A stretch of 34,750 nt of DNA from Vicinamibacteria bacterium (lineage in GTDB: Bacteria; Acidobacteriota; Vicinamibacteria; Fen-336). Shown here piece after piece: positions 18,775 through 27,004 of this stretch. Under the pieces are notes generated by a model, which saw nothing but the letters and a program-made list of their open reading frames with translations, had not been told where the DNA came from and did not search any database. The stretch's first letter is position 1. Each line of letters opens with the position of its first letter. The position numbers and the translations under genes are program-made. Where the stretch lies: positions 1 to 34,750 of the forward strand of contig JAMQGV010000038.1 of the NCBI GenBank assembly GCA_025994075.1, read 5' to 3'.

Positions 18775-19419
18775 TCAGAGGCGGATCACGCCGATGCGCA
18801 GCGCGAACTTGACGAGCTCGGTGCGCGAGTGGAGGCCGAGCTTCTGCATCAGGTGCTCGCGGTGCGACATCGCGGTCTTGACGCTGATGCCGAGCTCCTC
18901 CGCGACTTCCTTGTTGGCCCGGCCCTCGGCGACCAGCCGCAGCACCTGCTTCTCGCGGTCGGTCAGCCGGTCGTAGTCCGAGGCGCCTGCGTCCTCGCTG
19001 CGCTCGGGTTCCATCGCGGCGCGCGCCACGGCCGGGTCCAGCACCAGGCCGCCGGTGTGCACGGCGCGGATCGCCGACACCAGCTCGGCGCCGGCCGCCT
19101 TCTTCAGGACGTAGCCGGCGGCGCCGGCCTGCAGCGCGCGGGCGACGTACTCGCGGTCCTCGTGCTGCGAGAGGAACAGGACCCGGGTGTCGGGGCACTC
19201 GCGGCGCAGCACCAGCGCCGCCTCCAGGCCGCCGAGCCCCGGCATGTTGACGTCGAGCAGCACGACGTCGGGCCGCAGCGCCTGGCAGCGCGCGATCGCC
19301 TCGGTGCCGTCCGCGGCCTCGCCGACCACCTCGACGTCCTGGGCCGTCGACAGCAGCGCCCGCACGCCGTCGCGCAGGATGGCGTGGTCGTCGGCGATCA
19401 CGACGCGGATGCGGCTCAT
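18775..19419 (-). CDS. NarL/FixJ-family response regulator
   Basis: A 214-aa two-component response regulator. The receiver domain (1-120) has the acidic pair Asp10/Asp11, phosphoacceptor Asp56 in LLDVNMPG, and Lys106 in GYVLKK. The C-terminal LuxR-type helix-turn-helix starts with [15 protein letters not shown] (about 148-210) and binds DNA. The start ATG at 19419-19417 overlaps the stop of the histidine kinase gene (ATGA), so the two are translationally coupled and form a cognate pair. As the last gene of the nine-heme cytochrome operon, it plausibly controls electron-transfer genes, perhaps this operon itself; that is inference. Confidence 0.95.
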   Translation of the reverse strand: MSRIRVVIADDHAILRDGVRALLSTAQDVEVVGEAADGTEAIARCQALRPDVVLLDVNMPGLGGLEAALVLRRECPDTRVLFLSQHEDREYVARALQAGAAGYVLKKAAGAELVSAIRAVHTGGLVLDPAVARAAMEPERSEDAGASDYDRLTDREKQVLRLVAEGRANKEVAEELGISVKTAMSHREHLMQKLGLHSRTELVKFALRIGVIRL

Positions 19420-21143
19420 GGCGTGGCGGCCTCGGGCAGCGGGACCTCGACCAGCACGCGGGTGCCGGCGCCGGGGCTGGAGTCGATCGTCGCACGGCCG
19501 CCGAGCAGTTCCGCGCGCTCGCGCAGGCCGAGCAGGCCGAGGCCACGCCCGTCGGGCCCCGGCTTCTCGATCGAGGCCGGGTCGAAGCCTTCGCCGTCGT
19601 CCTCGATCTCCAGCCGCAGCCGGCCGTCCTCGGGGCCGACCTGGATCAGCACCGACTCCGCGCGCGAGTGGCGGGCCACGTTGGACAGCGCCTCCTGGGC
19701 GATGCGGAACACCGCGCTCTCGGTCTCCGGCGGCAGCCGCGTGGCGAGTTCCTCGATCTCGCAGCGGACCGCGATCCCGCGCGCCTGCAGGAAGCGCTCG
19801 GCGTGGCCGCGGATGGCGGCGGCCAGCCCCAGGTCGTCGAGTGCCGCCGGGCGCAGGTCGAACATCGCGTCGCGCAGCCCGTCGAGGGCGTGCTCGGCGA
19901 GCTGGCGCGCTTCCTTCGGCACTCCGCCCGGGGCGCGGTCGAGCGCCATCACCAGCGCGACCAGCGACTGCGTCGCGTCGTCGTGCAGCTCGCGGGCGAT
20001 GCGCCGGCGCTCGTCCTCCTGGGCGCCGATCACCCGCTGCAGGATGCGGCGGCGCCACTCGTCGCGCTCGCGCAGCTTCTCGTAGAGGTCGCGGATCTCG
20101 GTCGTGCGCTCGTCGACCCGCGCCTCCAGCGAGGCGTTGGTGCGGCGGACGTCGTCGAACGCGGCCTGCAGCGCACCGCGCATCGCCTCCAGCGCGCGGC
20201 CGAGCCGGCCGACCTCGTCGGCGCCGACGTAGGGGACGGGACGGGCGATCTCGCCGGACGCGATGTGGTTCGCGGCGGTGGCCAGGCGAGCCAGCGGCTC
20301 GGTGATCGAGCGCGACGTGCCCCAGGCCAGCAGCAGGGCGCCGCCGAGCAGGAGCGGCACCACGGCCAGCAACCGACGCCGCGCGCGCCCCGCGGCGCCG
20401 ACGGCTGCGTCGCGGAGCTGCCGCACCTCCACGACGAGGCTGGGGGCCGTGCGCAGCGGCCCGCGGCCGACGATCACCTCGGCGTGGCGGGGCAAGGCGG
20501 GACCGCGGCGCGAGAAGGGCCGGCCGTCGGCGGCCAGCAGCGCGGCCGAGAGCTGCGGCCACGCGTGCGACGGCTCCAGGCGCGAGCTCCAGGTGGCGTT
20601 CGCGGGATCGATCGCGGCCACGGCCCAGGCGGCGGCCTGGCCGCGCCAGTCGGCGAGCGGCACGACCAGCAGCAGGCGGACGCCACGGGGCCCGGCCAGC
20701 GGCCCCAGGATCGTGGGGCGGGCCAGCGCGGCGAGCGGTCCGGGATCAGGCAGCGAGGGCGAGCTCGCGGGCTCGCGAGCCAGCGACGCCCCGTCGCTGC
20801 CCAGCAGCGAGACGCTCTCGAGGTCCCGCGAGTGCAGCCAGGCGAGGTGGGCGGCGTGGCGCTCGGCCTCGCCGACACCGTCGGCGAGATCGAAGCCGGG
20901 GGCCTGGACCATGCCCGCCAGCTCCGCCAGCCGCGTCTGCAGCGCCGCGTCGAGGCGCGCCGCCAGGCTCTGCGCCAGCCCTGTGCGGGCCTCGACCACG
21001 CCGGCCTCGAGCTCCGCGATCGCCGGCAGCAGCAGCGCGGCGCACAGCGCCAGCGGAACGGCCGCGGCGAGCCCGGCCAGCAGCGCCAGCCGCCGCGGGA
21101 GCCGGTGCTGGCTCCAGGCGTCGCGCAGCGGCGGCGCGGTCAC
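19416..21143 (-). CDS. Membrane histidine kinase (HisKA_3 / NarX-like type)
   Basis: A 575-aa sensor kinase. TM1 at 19-40 and TM2 at 257-276 enclose a periplasmic sensor domain of about 215 residues without cysteines or heme motifs. A HAMP domain (about 277-330) and coiled coil lead to the HisKA_3 dimerisation helix with His387 in [13 protein letters not shown]. The HATPase domain has an N-box near 475 (ALSNVARHS), DDGEGF and [16 protein letters not shown]. This is the NarX/DegS class that pairs with NarL regulators such as the overlapping downstream gene. The start is GTG at 21143-21141, with GGGAGG about 8 nt upstream. It follows the cytochrome b gene by 12 nt. The sensor ligand is unknown; redox or electron-acceptor sensing is suggested by context. 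Confidence 0.93.
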   Translation of the reverse strand: MTAPPLRDAWSQHRLPRRLALLAGLAAAVPLALCAALLLPAIAELEAGVVEARTGLAQSLAARLDAALQTRLAELAGMVQAPGFDLADGVGEAERHAAHLAWLHSRDLESVSLLGSDGASLAREPASSPSLPDPGPLAALARPTILGPLAGPRGVRLLLVVPLADWRGQAAAWAVAAIDPANATWSSRLEPSHAWPQLSAALLAADGRPFSRRGPALPRHAEVIVGRGPLRTAPSLVVEVRQLRDAAVGAAGRARRRLLAVVPLLLGGALLLAWGTSRSITEPLARLATAANHIASGEIARPVPYVGADEVGRLGRALEAMRGALQAAFDDVRRTNASLEARVDERTTEIRDLYEKLRERDEWRRRILQRVIGAQEDERRRIARELHDDATQSLVALVMALDRAPGGVPKEARQLAEHALDGLRDAMFDLRPAALDDLGLAAAIRGHAERFLQARGIAVRCEIEELATRLPPETESAVFRIAQEALSNVARHSRAESVLIQVGPEDGRLRLEIEDDGEGFDPASIEKPGPDGRGLGLLGLRERAELLGGRATIDSSPGAGTRVLVEVPLPEAATP

Positions 21144-21155
21144 GGCCCGGCCTCC

Positions 21156-21911
21156 CTAGGTCCCGGGGGCGGGCGCCGGCGGCTCGGCGGCAGGCGTCCC
21201 TGGCGTGGGCGCCACCGAGGCGGCGGCGGCCGTGGCCTCGTCGGGGAACAGCCGCTCGAACTCGCGCGGGTGTTCCTTCTGGAGGTGGTGCTTGCTGATC
21301 CTGCCCGTGAAGATCGTCTTGTTGAACGGGAAGATGTCGGGCGCGAAGTGGGCGTTGTAGACGTGCCAGGTGATCACCACCAGGAACGCCATCAGCCCCT
21401 CGTTGCTGTGCGCGATCTTCGCCGTCGGGATCAGCTCGCCGGGCAGGTAGCGGGCCACGACCATCGGGTAGAGCAGCACGAGGCCGCTGCCCACCATGAT
21501 CATGTTGCCGAACACCAGGCCCCAGTACTCGAACTTCTCGCGGTAGTCGAAGCGGTCGAAGCGGGCCGGCGCGTCCTCCAGCCGGAGGTAGTAGCGGAGC
21601 TGGTGGATCGCGTCCTTGAAGTCCTGGCGCTCGGGCACCATCGACAGCCGCGCCTTGCGCACCACCACCTCGAGCAGCACGAAGAAGAAGTGGAAGATCG
21701 TCGCGAACAGCAGGCAGTAGCCCGCGACCCGGTGGACCCAGCGCATCTGCGGCACCCCGCCGAACAGGCCGACCACGGCCGAAGCCCAGCTGCTGTCGTA
21801 GAACTTCTGCGGAAAACCGGTCAGCGCCAGGATCACGAACAGCGACATCACGACGAAGTGCTCGACGCGCTGCCGCGTGGAGAAGCGGACGACGTACTCG
21901 TGGGCGCTCAT
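21156..21911 (-). CDS. Membrane cytochrome b (FdnI/HydC-like)
   Basis: A 251-aa integral membrane cytochrome b of the formate dehydrogenase gamma / Ni-Fe hydrogenase cytochrome b type. Four TM helices are visible at about 16-35, 58-82, 132-152 and 171-190. Candidate heme b ligands are His18, His60, His74, His183 and His187, arranged as in diheme FdnI/HydC proteins. The C-terminus ends in an Ala/Pro tail after KHHLQKEHPREFERLFP. The start ATG at 21911-21909 overlaps the stop of the nine-heme cytochrome gene (ATGA). It probably exchanges electrons between the quinone pool and the periplasmic cytochrome. No formate dehydrogenase or hydrogenase catalytic subunit is nearby. Confidence 0.88.
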   Translation of the reverse strand: MSAHEYVVRFSTRQRVEHFVVMSLFVILALTGFPQKFYDSSWASAVVGLFGGVPQMRWVHRVAGYCLLFATIFHFFFVLLEVVVRKARLSMVPERQDFKDAIHQLRYYLRLEDAPARFDRFDYREKFEYWGLVFGNMIMVGSGLVLLYPMVVARYLPGELIPTAKIAHSNEGLMAFLVVITWHVYNAHFAPDIFPFNKTIFTGRISKHHLQKEHPREFERLFPDEATAAAASVAPTPGTPAAEPPAPAPGT

Positions 21912-22984
21912 CGGTTCACCACCACCCGCCAGAAGTGCAGCAGGATCTGCAGGACCAGGCCGCCGATCACGAAGGGGATGAAGATCACGTAGAACTGCCG
22001 GGTCAGGTAGACGAGCGGCGCCCGCTCGAGCGAGGGCTCGAAGTGCGACAGCCAGGCGGCGGGGAAGTCGCCGGCCGCGTCCGGGTGGCATTGCTGGCAG
22101 GTCTTCAGCAGGTTCTCCTTCATCACCTTGGAGCCCGGCTCGTCGACCTTCGTGATGTCGTGCACGCCGTGGCAGTCGACGCACACCGCGGTGACGCGGG
22201 TGCTGCCCTCGGCGTGCGGGGCGGCCAGCGACGCCGTCATGCCGTGGAAGTCGGCCAGGTAGGTCGACATCACCTTGGTCGACAGCCCGTACGGCTTCAT
22301 CCGCTCGGTGTCGCTGTGGCAGCCGCCGCACGTCTCGGGGGTACGCAGCAGGAACGCCTGGCTCCTGGGGTCCTGGATGTCGTGCGAGCGGTGGCAGTCG
22401 GTGCACACCGGCGCGTCGTCCGGCCGCGGACCTGCGAGCAGCCTCCCGTGCACGCTGTTGGCGTAGGTCTCGGCGACGTCCGAGTGGCACGTCGAGCAGG
22501 TGTCCGAGACCCGCGAGCGCGGCTTGCCCGGCGGCGTGACGGCGTGGGCGTCGTGGCAGTCGACGCAGGTCGGCGCCGCGCCACCCTCCTTCGCGACGGC
22601 GTGGTGCACGCCGTCCATGTAGCGCGAGTAGTCCTGGAAGTGGCAGGTCTGGCAGGCCTGGCGCATGCCGGCCCGGAACTCGTCCTCGCTGGCGTAGCGG
22701 CGCTCGGGGTGGGGGATCTCCTGGAACCCGGGGTGGCACTCGCTGCACGCGACCTTGCCGAAGTGGACCGATTGCGCGAACGCGTTGCGGTCCACCTGCA
22801 ACGTGCGCCGCGTGCCGTCCGCGAAGGCGACTTCGATCGACGGGTCCTCGTGGCAACCGAGACAGCCCTCGGCTTCTTCGGCCGGCGATTCCTTCGGCGG
22901 TTCGGGAAGTCCGTACGAGGGCGCCGCGAACATTGCCGCGAGGAGGCCGGTGGCGAGCCACGGTCGGTGTTGCAGAAGGCTCAT
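21908..22984 (-). CDS. Nine-heme cytochrome c, membrane-anchored
   Basis: A 358-aa periplasmic multiheme cytochrome. The signal peptide is 1-25 (cleavage near SYG). Nine CXXCH motifs have their first Cys at 41, 80, 111, 140, 163, 194, 219, 268 and 296; non-motif histidines such as those in SVHF, VHHAV, DAHAV, SVHG, RSHDI and GVHDI are probable distal ligands, giving bis-His hemes. A C-terminal TM (about 330-352) anchors it to the inner membrane. The ATG at 22984-22982 follows GAGGG. It is the first gene of the operon and overlaps cytochrome b by 4 nt. Known parallel: Geobacter CbcL is one chain with a nine-heme c domain fused to a HydC/FdnI-like b domain, acting in quinol-linked extracellular electron transfer. 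Here the halves are separate. The true electron acceptor is unknown. Confidence 0.93.
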   Translation of the reverse strand: MSLLQHRPWLATGLLAAMFAAPSYGLPEPPKESPAEEAEGCLGCHEDPSIEVAFADGTRRTLQVDRNAFAQSVHFGKVACSECHPGFQEIPHPERRYASEDEFRAGMRQACQTCHFQDYSRYMDGVHHAVAKEGGAAPTCVDCHDAHAVTPPGKPRSRVSDTCSTCHSDVAETYANSVHGRLLAGPRPDDAPVCTDCHRSHDIQDPRSQAFLLRTPETCGGCHSDTERMKPYGLSTKVMSTYLADFHGMTASLAAPHAEGSTRVTAVCVDCHGVHDITKVDEPGSKVMKENLLKTCQQCHPDAAGDFPAAWLSHFEPSLERAPLVYLTRQFYVIFIPFVIGGLVLQILLHFWRVVVNR

Positions 22985-23172
22985 CGGTGATCCCTCAATC
23001 CGCCCGCCGCGACTGCAAGAGCGGGGCCGCGCAAGACGTGCGTCGTCGAAAGGCGGGGGGCGACCAGTGGCACGCCGATTGATACTCTGCAGGCAACGAC
23101 CGCCCGTGCCGCTGAAGGACCCGCACGCTTTGCCGAAGGGGGGTTTCTGGGGCCGAGGGCGGGGAGGGCACC

Positions 23173-24658
23173 ATGTTCGAAGCTGCCGAGGTGGGCCGCA
23201 AGCTGTCCAAGGAAGCCCACGGCCGCGAGGTCCCGAAGCTGCGCGAGGCGCTGCTCGAGACGCAGCGCGCGCTCCGCGAGGCCGCCGTGCCGACGATCCT
23301 GGTCGTGGGCGGGGTCGACGGTGCCGGCAAGGGCGAGACCGTGAACCGGCTGCACGAGTGGCTGGACCCGCGCGGCCTCGAGACCCACGTCTTCGACCTG
23401 CCGTCGTCCGAGGAGCGGGAGCGGCCGTCGTGGTGGCGCTTCTGGCGCACGCTGCCGGGCCGCGGCCGGATCGGCGTCTTCTTCGGCTCGTGGTACACGG
23501 AGCCGGTCATCCGCCGGGTCTACGGCAAGCTCTCGAGCGCCGAGCTCGACGAGGAGATGGCGCGCGTCGCCTTCTTCGAGCGGATGCTGGCCGAAGACGG
23601 CGCGCTGATCGTCAAGGTCTGGCTCCACCTCTCCAAGAAGGAGCAGCGCCGCAAGCTGCGCCGCCTGGAGAAGAACAAGGAGACCCGCTGGCGGGTCACG
23701 CCGCTCGACTGGAAGCACTTCTCGATGTACGACCGCTTCCGCAAGGTCTCGGAACAGGGGCTGCGCCGCACCGACATCGGCCAGGCGCCGTGGACCATCG
23801 TCGAGGCCACCGACGACCGCTACCGCGAGGTGATGGTGGCCCGCACCCTGGTCGAGGCCGCGAAGCGGCGCCTCGCCGGCGGCGCCCCGCCGCGCTCGCG
23901 GCCGACGCCCGCGCCGACCCGCCCGCCCGAGGAGAAGGCGGCGGCGGTGCTCGTGCTCGACAAGGTCGACCTCGCGGGCAAGATCAGCGACAAGGACTAC
24001 GACAAGCAGCTCGTGAAGCTGCAGGCGAAGGCGGCCCGGCTGTCGCGCGAGGCGTTCGCCAAGAAGCTGCCGACGATCGCGGTGTTCGAGGGCTGGGACG
24101 CGGCGGGCAAGGGCGGCGCGATTCGGCGCGTCACCGGCGCGATCGACGCCCGCCTCTTACAGGGTGGTGCCGATCGCGGCCCCGACCGAGGAGGAGCGCG
24201 CCCAGCACTACCTGTGGCGCTTCTGGCGCCACGTGCCCGCGGACGGGCGGATCACGATCTTCGACCGGTCGTGGTACGGCCGGGTGCTGGTGGAGCGGGT
24301 CGAGGGCTTCGCCCGCGAGGAGGAGTGGCGGCGGGCCTACCTCGAGATCAACGAGTTCGAGGACCAGCTCACCCGCCACGGCGCGGTGGTGATGAAGTTC
24401 TGGCTCCACGTCTCGCAGGAGGAACAGCTCCGCCGCTTCAAGGACCGCGAGAAGACGGCCTACAAGCGCCACAAGATCACCGAGGAGGACTGGCGCAACC
24501 GCAAGCGGTGGGACGCCTACGCGCAGGCGATCGACGAGATGGTGGCGCGCTGCTCGACGCCGCGCGCGCCGTGGACGCTGGTCCCGGCCAACGACAAGAG
24601 ACTGGCCCGGATCAAGGTGCTGGAGCAGTTCGTCACCCGTTGGGAGAAGGCGCTGTAG
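23173..24658 (+). pseudogene. pap: Polyphosphate:AMP phosphotransferase (two PPK2 domains), frameshifted
   Basis: This gene encodes a double-domain PPK2 enzyme that phosphorylates AMP to ADP with polyphosphate. Domain 1 (from ATG 23173, after GGGGAGGG) has Walker A GGVDGAGKG at 46-54 and FFGSWYTEP. Domain 2 starts near residue 260 with Walker A EGWDAAGKGG at 306-315. At 24155-24160 the sequence reads CTCTTAC where homologues need CTC-TAC-AGG (Leu-Tyr-Arg), so one extra T (24157 or 24158) shifts the frame. The proper frame then continues from 24159 with RVVPIAAPTEEE, the Walker B-like DRSWY (from 24263) and the C-terminus WEKAL before TAG at 24658. Corrected length is about 495 aa, normal for Pap. 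It is either a recent null mutation or a sequencing/assembly error. The start frame stays open and runs into adk. Confidence 0.9.
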
Positions 24659-24726
24659 GCCAGGGAAGCACGTTGGGGGTGCGGGGGCGCCCCAAGGCGG
24701 CACCGCGACTCCAGATTGGGGCTGAT

Positions 24727-25377
24727 ATGCGCAAGTACGTGATCATGGGCGTGCAGGGCTGCGGCAAGGGGACCCAGGCCAAGATGCTGTGCCAGGACCT
24801 GGACCTCGTCCACATCAGCGTCGGCGACATCTTCCGCTGGCACGTCCAGAACCACAGCAAGCTGGGCGCGCGCGTGAAGCGGATCGTCGCCTCCGGCCAG
24901 CTCGTCAGCGACGAGATGGTCGAGGAGATCGTCCGCGAGCGGCTCGACCAGCACGACTGGAACTACGGCTTCATCGTCGACGGCTTCCCCCGCAACGAGA
25001 AGCAGGCGGGCTTCTTCCTGGAGAGCTACGACATCGACGCCGTGATCCTGATCGACGTGCCCGACCAGGTGGTGATGGAGCGGATCATGAGCCGGCGGCT
25101 GTGCGCCAAGTGCGGCCTCGACTACAACCTGATCTTCCACCGCCCCAAGAAGGAGGGCGTCTGCGACGTCTGCGGCGGCATCCTGCTGCAGCGCGCCGAC
25201 GACAACGAGGAGGCGGTCCGGCTGCGGCTCAAGGACTACCACGACCAGACCGAGCCGATCCTCGAGCTGTTCCGCAGGAAGGAACTCGTGGTCGTCGTCG
25301 ACGGCCGCCGCAAGCCGGAGGAGATCCAGGCGGAGATCCGCGAGCGGCTCCACCTGCCGATGCGCAAGGCGGCCTGA
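24727..25377 (+). CDS. adk: Adenylate kinase with zinc-type LID
   Basis: Catalyses ATP + AMP = 2 ADP; 216 aa, the long-form length. The P-loop is GVQGCGKGTQ at 8-17, unusual in having Val-Gln and Cys where most adenylate kinases have GAPGAGKGTQ. DGFPRN is at 85-90, and the LID domain carries a probable zinc site Cys126, Cys129, Cys146 and Cys149. The ATG at 24727 has only a weak GGGG ribosome-binding site. It lies 68 nt after pap on the same strand. Pap makes ADP from AMP and polyphosphate, and adenylate kinase turns 2 ADP into ATP plus AMP, so the pair would form an ATP-regenerating cycle. The substituted P-loop means a related nucleoside monophosphate kinase cannot be fully excluded. Confidence 0.92.
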   Translation: MRKYVIMGVQGCGKGTQAKMLCQDLDLVHISVGDIFRWHVQNHSKLGARVKRIVASGQLVSDEMVEEIVRERLDQHDWNYGFIVDGFPRNEKQAGFFLESYDIDAVILIDVPDQVVMERIMSRRLCAKCGLDYNLIFHRPKKEGVCDVCGGILLQRADDNEEAVRLRLKDYHDQTEPILELFRRKELVVVVDGRRKPEEIQAEIRERLHLPMRKAA

Positions 25378-25412
25378 AGCCCGTTCGTCCTGCCCGCGGG
25401 GGCGCTGGCTCC

Positions 25413-25450
25413 GGGGGGTGGCGGAATGCTAGCTTCCGCCCACACCCCCC
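25413..25450 (+). other. Long hairpin abutting the rhomboid start codon
   Basis: GGGGGGTG (25413-25420) pairs with CACCCCCC (25443-25450), and GCGGAA (25421-25426) pairs with TTCCGC (25434-25439) around loop TGCTAGC, leaving a 3-nt bulge at 25440-25442. The 3' arm ends on the base before the rhomboid ATG, and there is no Shine-Dalgarno. It may terminate adk transcription (no T-tract) or control rhomboid translation. A TAGCTT box (25430-25435) lies inside the loop and 3' arm. Confidence 0.5.
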
Positions 25451-26950
25451 ATGCTGCTCTTCCCGCTCGGTCACTCGGAGACGACCGTCCGTCGCCACCC
25501 CTGGGTGTCGTGGACCCTGATCGCCGCCTGCGTCGCGATCCACCTCTACCTCGCGCTCACCGGTATGGGCGACCGCTCGCAGGTGGTTTCGCTCGTGACG
25601 CGGGCGGCCGAGATGGCCCTGACGCGGCCCTACCTCGAGATCCCCGAGCCGCTCGCCCCGGTCTGCGACGAGGCCTGCACCGAGGACCGCAGCCAGCGCC
25701 GCGCGCGGATGGCGTGGCCCGCGCCGGACCAGGTGGCCCGCGAGCAGGAGGAACTCGACGCGCTGGTCGCCGAGGCGTGGCAGCTCCGCGACGACTTGCC
25801 GTCGCGGCGCTGGGGCTTCGTGCCCGCCCAGCGGGAGTGGAGCAGGACCTTCACCTACGTGTTCCTGCACGGCGACCTGCTGCACCTGCTCGGGAACATG
25901 TACTTCCTGTTCCTGACCGCCCCGTTCATCGAGGACCGGTTCGGGCGGGCCCTCTTCGGCAGCCTCTACTTCGGCTCGGGCCTGCTCGCCGCGGCGCTCC
26001 ACGCCAGCTTCTTCCCGCAGAGCGACGTGTCCCTGATCGGCGCCTCCGGCGCGATCGCCGGCGTGATGGGCGCGTTCCTCGTGCGGCTCGCCGCGGTTCG
26101 CATCGAGTTCCTGGTGCTGCCGACCCGCTGGCGGGTCCGGCTGCCGGCGTTCGTCGTGCTCCCGCTGTGGCTCGCGCAGCAGCTCTACGAGGCCTCGTCG
26201 CAGCAGGAGGCGTTCGGCGTCGCCTGGTTCGCCCACGTCGGCGGCTTCCTGTTCGGCGTGGGCTTCGCCGGCGTCATGAAGCTGATGGCGATCGAGGAGC
26301 ACTACATCCACCCGGGGATCGAGCGGCGGATCGGGATCACCCAGGACCCGCGGCTGGAGCAGGCGATGGAGGCGCGTCTCGCCGGCGACCTGGTGACGGC
26401 GCGCCGGCTGCTGCAGGCGGTGCTGGTGGCGCAGCCGGGCCACCTCGACGCCCTGCGCGAGTCGTACGAGCTGGCGCTCGCGGCCGCGGACCCGAAGCAG
26501 TCCGCGGCCGCGGCACAGCGCCTGCTCGAGGCCTACGCCCGCGCCGACGAGCACGGCCTGCTGGCGGGGCTGGTGCGGGAGGTCGCCTACGGCGGGGGCC
26601 AGGCCCCCGCCCGATTCCTGCAGGCGGCAGCCGCGTACCTCGAGAAGAAGCCGGGCGACGAGGCCTTCGCCCTCGACCTGTACCAGCAGATCACGCGCCA
26701 TCACCCGGCCGATCCGCTCGCGTTCCGGGCGTGGGTCCGGCGCGGCGACCTGGCGCGCAAGCTCGGCGACGCCGGCGCGGCACGGGCGGCGTACTCCGAG
26801 GCCCTGAAGCACCCGGCGTGCCCGGAGCCGATGCGCGAGCGGCTCGCCGGCCTGGCTGGCCGGCCGGTGCGCGGGCCCGCGAGCGAGGCCCCGGCGGGAC
26901 CCTCGCGGCCGGCACCGGCGCGGCCCGGCAATCCCCGTCCGTCCCGCTGA
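25451..26950 (+). CDS. Rhomboid family intramembrane serine protease with C-terminal repeat region
   Basis: A 499-aa membrane protease. TM1 lies at about 18-38. An unusually long soluble insert (about 40-130) precedes the rhomboid core, which contains the HGDLLHLLGNM motif (Asn149), catalytic Ser199 in GASG and His262 in FAHVGGF, so the dyad is complete. After the last TM (to about 277) comes a cytoplasmic helical region of about 180 residues with TPR-like spacing (for example GDLVTARRLLQAVLVAQPG and GDAGAARAAYSEAL), then an Ala/Pro/Arg tail. The start is ATG at 25451; the next Met (39) would delete TM1. Upstream is only a C-rich hairpin and no ribosome-binding site. It follows adk by 73 nt. 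Its substrate is unknown. Confidence 0.92.
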   Translation: MLLFPLGHSETTVRRHPWVSWTLIAACVAIHLYLALTGMGDRSQVVSLVTRAAEMALTRPYLEIPEPLAPVCDEACTEDRSQRRARMAWPAPDQVAREQEELDALVAEAWQLRDDLPSRRWGFVPAQREWSRTFTYVFLHGDLLHLLGNMYFLFLTAPFIEDRFGRALFGSLYFGSGLLAAALHASFFPQSDVSLIGASGAIAGVMGAFLVRLAAVRIEFLVLPTRWRVRLPAFVVLPLWLAQQLYEASSQQEAFGVAWFAHVGGFLFGVGFAGVMKLMAIEEHYIHPGIERRIGITQDPRLEQAMEARLAGDLVTARRLLQAVLVAQPGHLDALRESYELALAAADPKQSAAAAQRLLEAYARADEHGLLAGLVREVAYGGGQAPARFLQAAAAYLEKKPGDEAFALDLYQQITRHHPADPLAFRAWVRRGDLARKLGDAGAARAAYSEALKHPACPEPMRERLAGLAGRPVRGPASEAPAGPSRPAPARPGNPRPSR

Positions 26951-26991
26951 CGCCCGCGCCCCCACCCCGGGGCCATGCGGACGCACGGCGC

Positions 26992-26997
26992 TATCCT
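26992..26997 (+). promoter_or_regulatory. Candidate -10 box for the cytochrome c / SCO operon
   Basis: TATCCT ends 7 nt before the GTG start at 27005, so a transcript would begin at or next to the start codon. The gene has no Shine-Dalgarno, which suits a leaderless mRNA. No convincing -35 element is seen. Confidence 0.3.
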
Positions 26998-27004
26998 CTG
27001 ACCG

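Noticed and set aside
22297..22584. Repeated GTGGCA/GCAGTC patterns in the multiheme gene as a CRISPR-like array
   Set aside because: They are the codons of CXXCH motifs at protein-level spacing, not equal repeats with unique spacers.
23173..25377. A 734-codon continuous frame read as a natural PPK2-adenylate kinase fusion protein
   Set aside because: The middle part (about 24160-24726) is out of frame relative to the conserved second PPK2 domain, so the fusion is a by-product of the one-base insertion.
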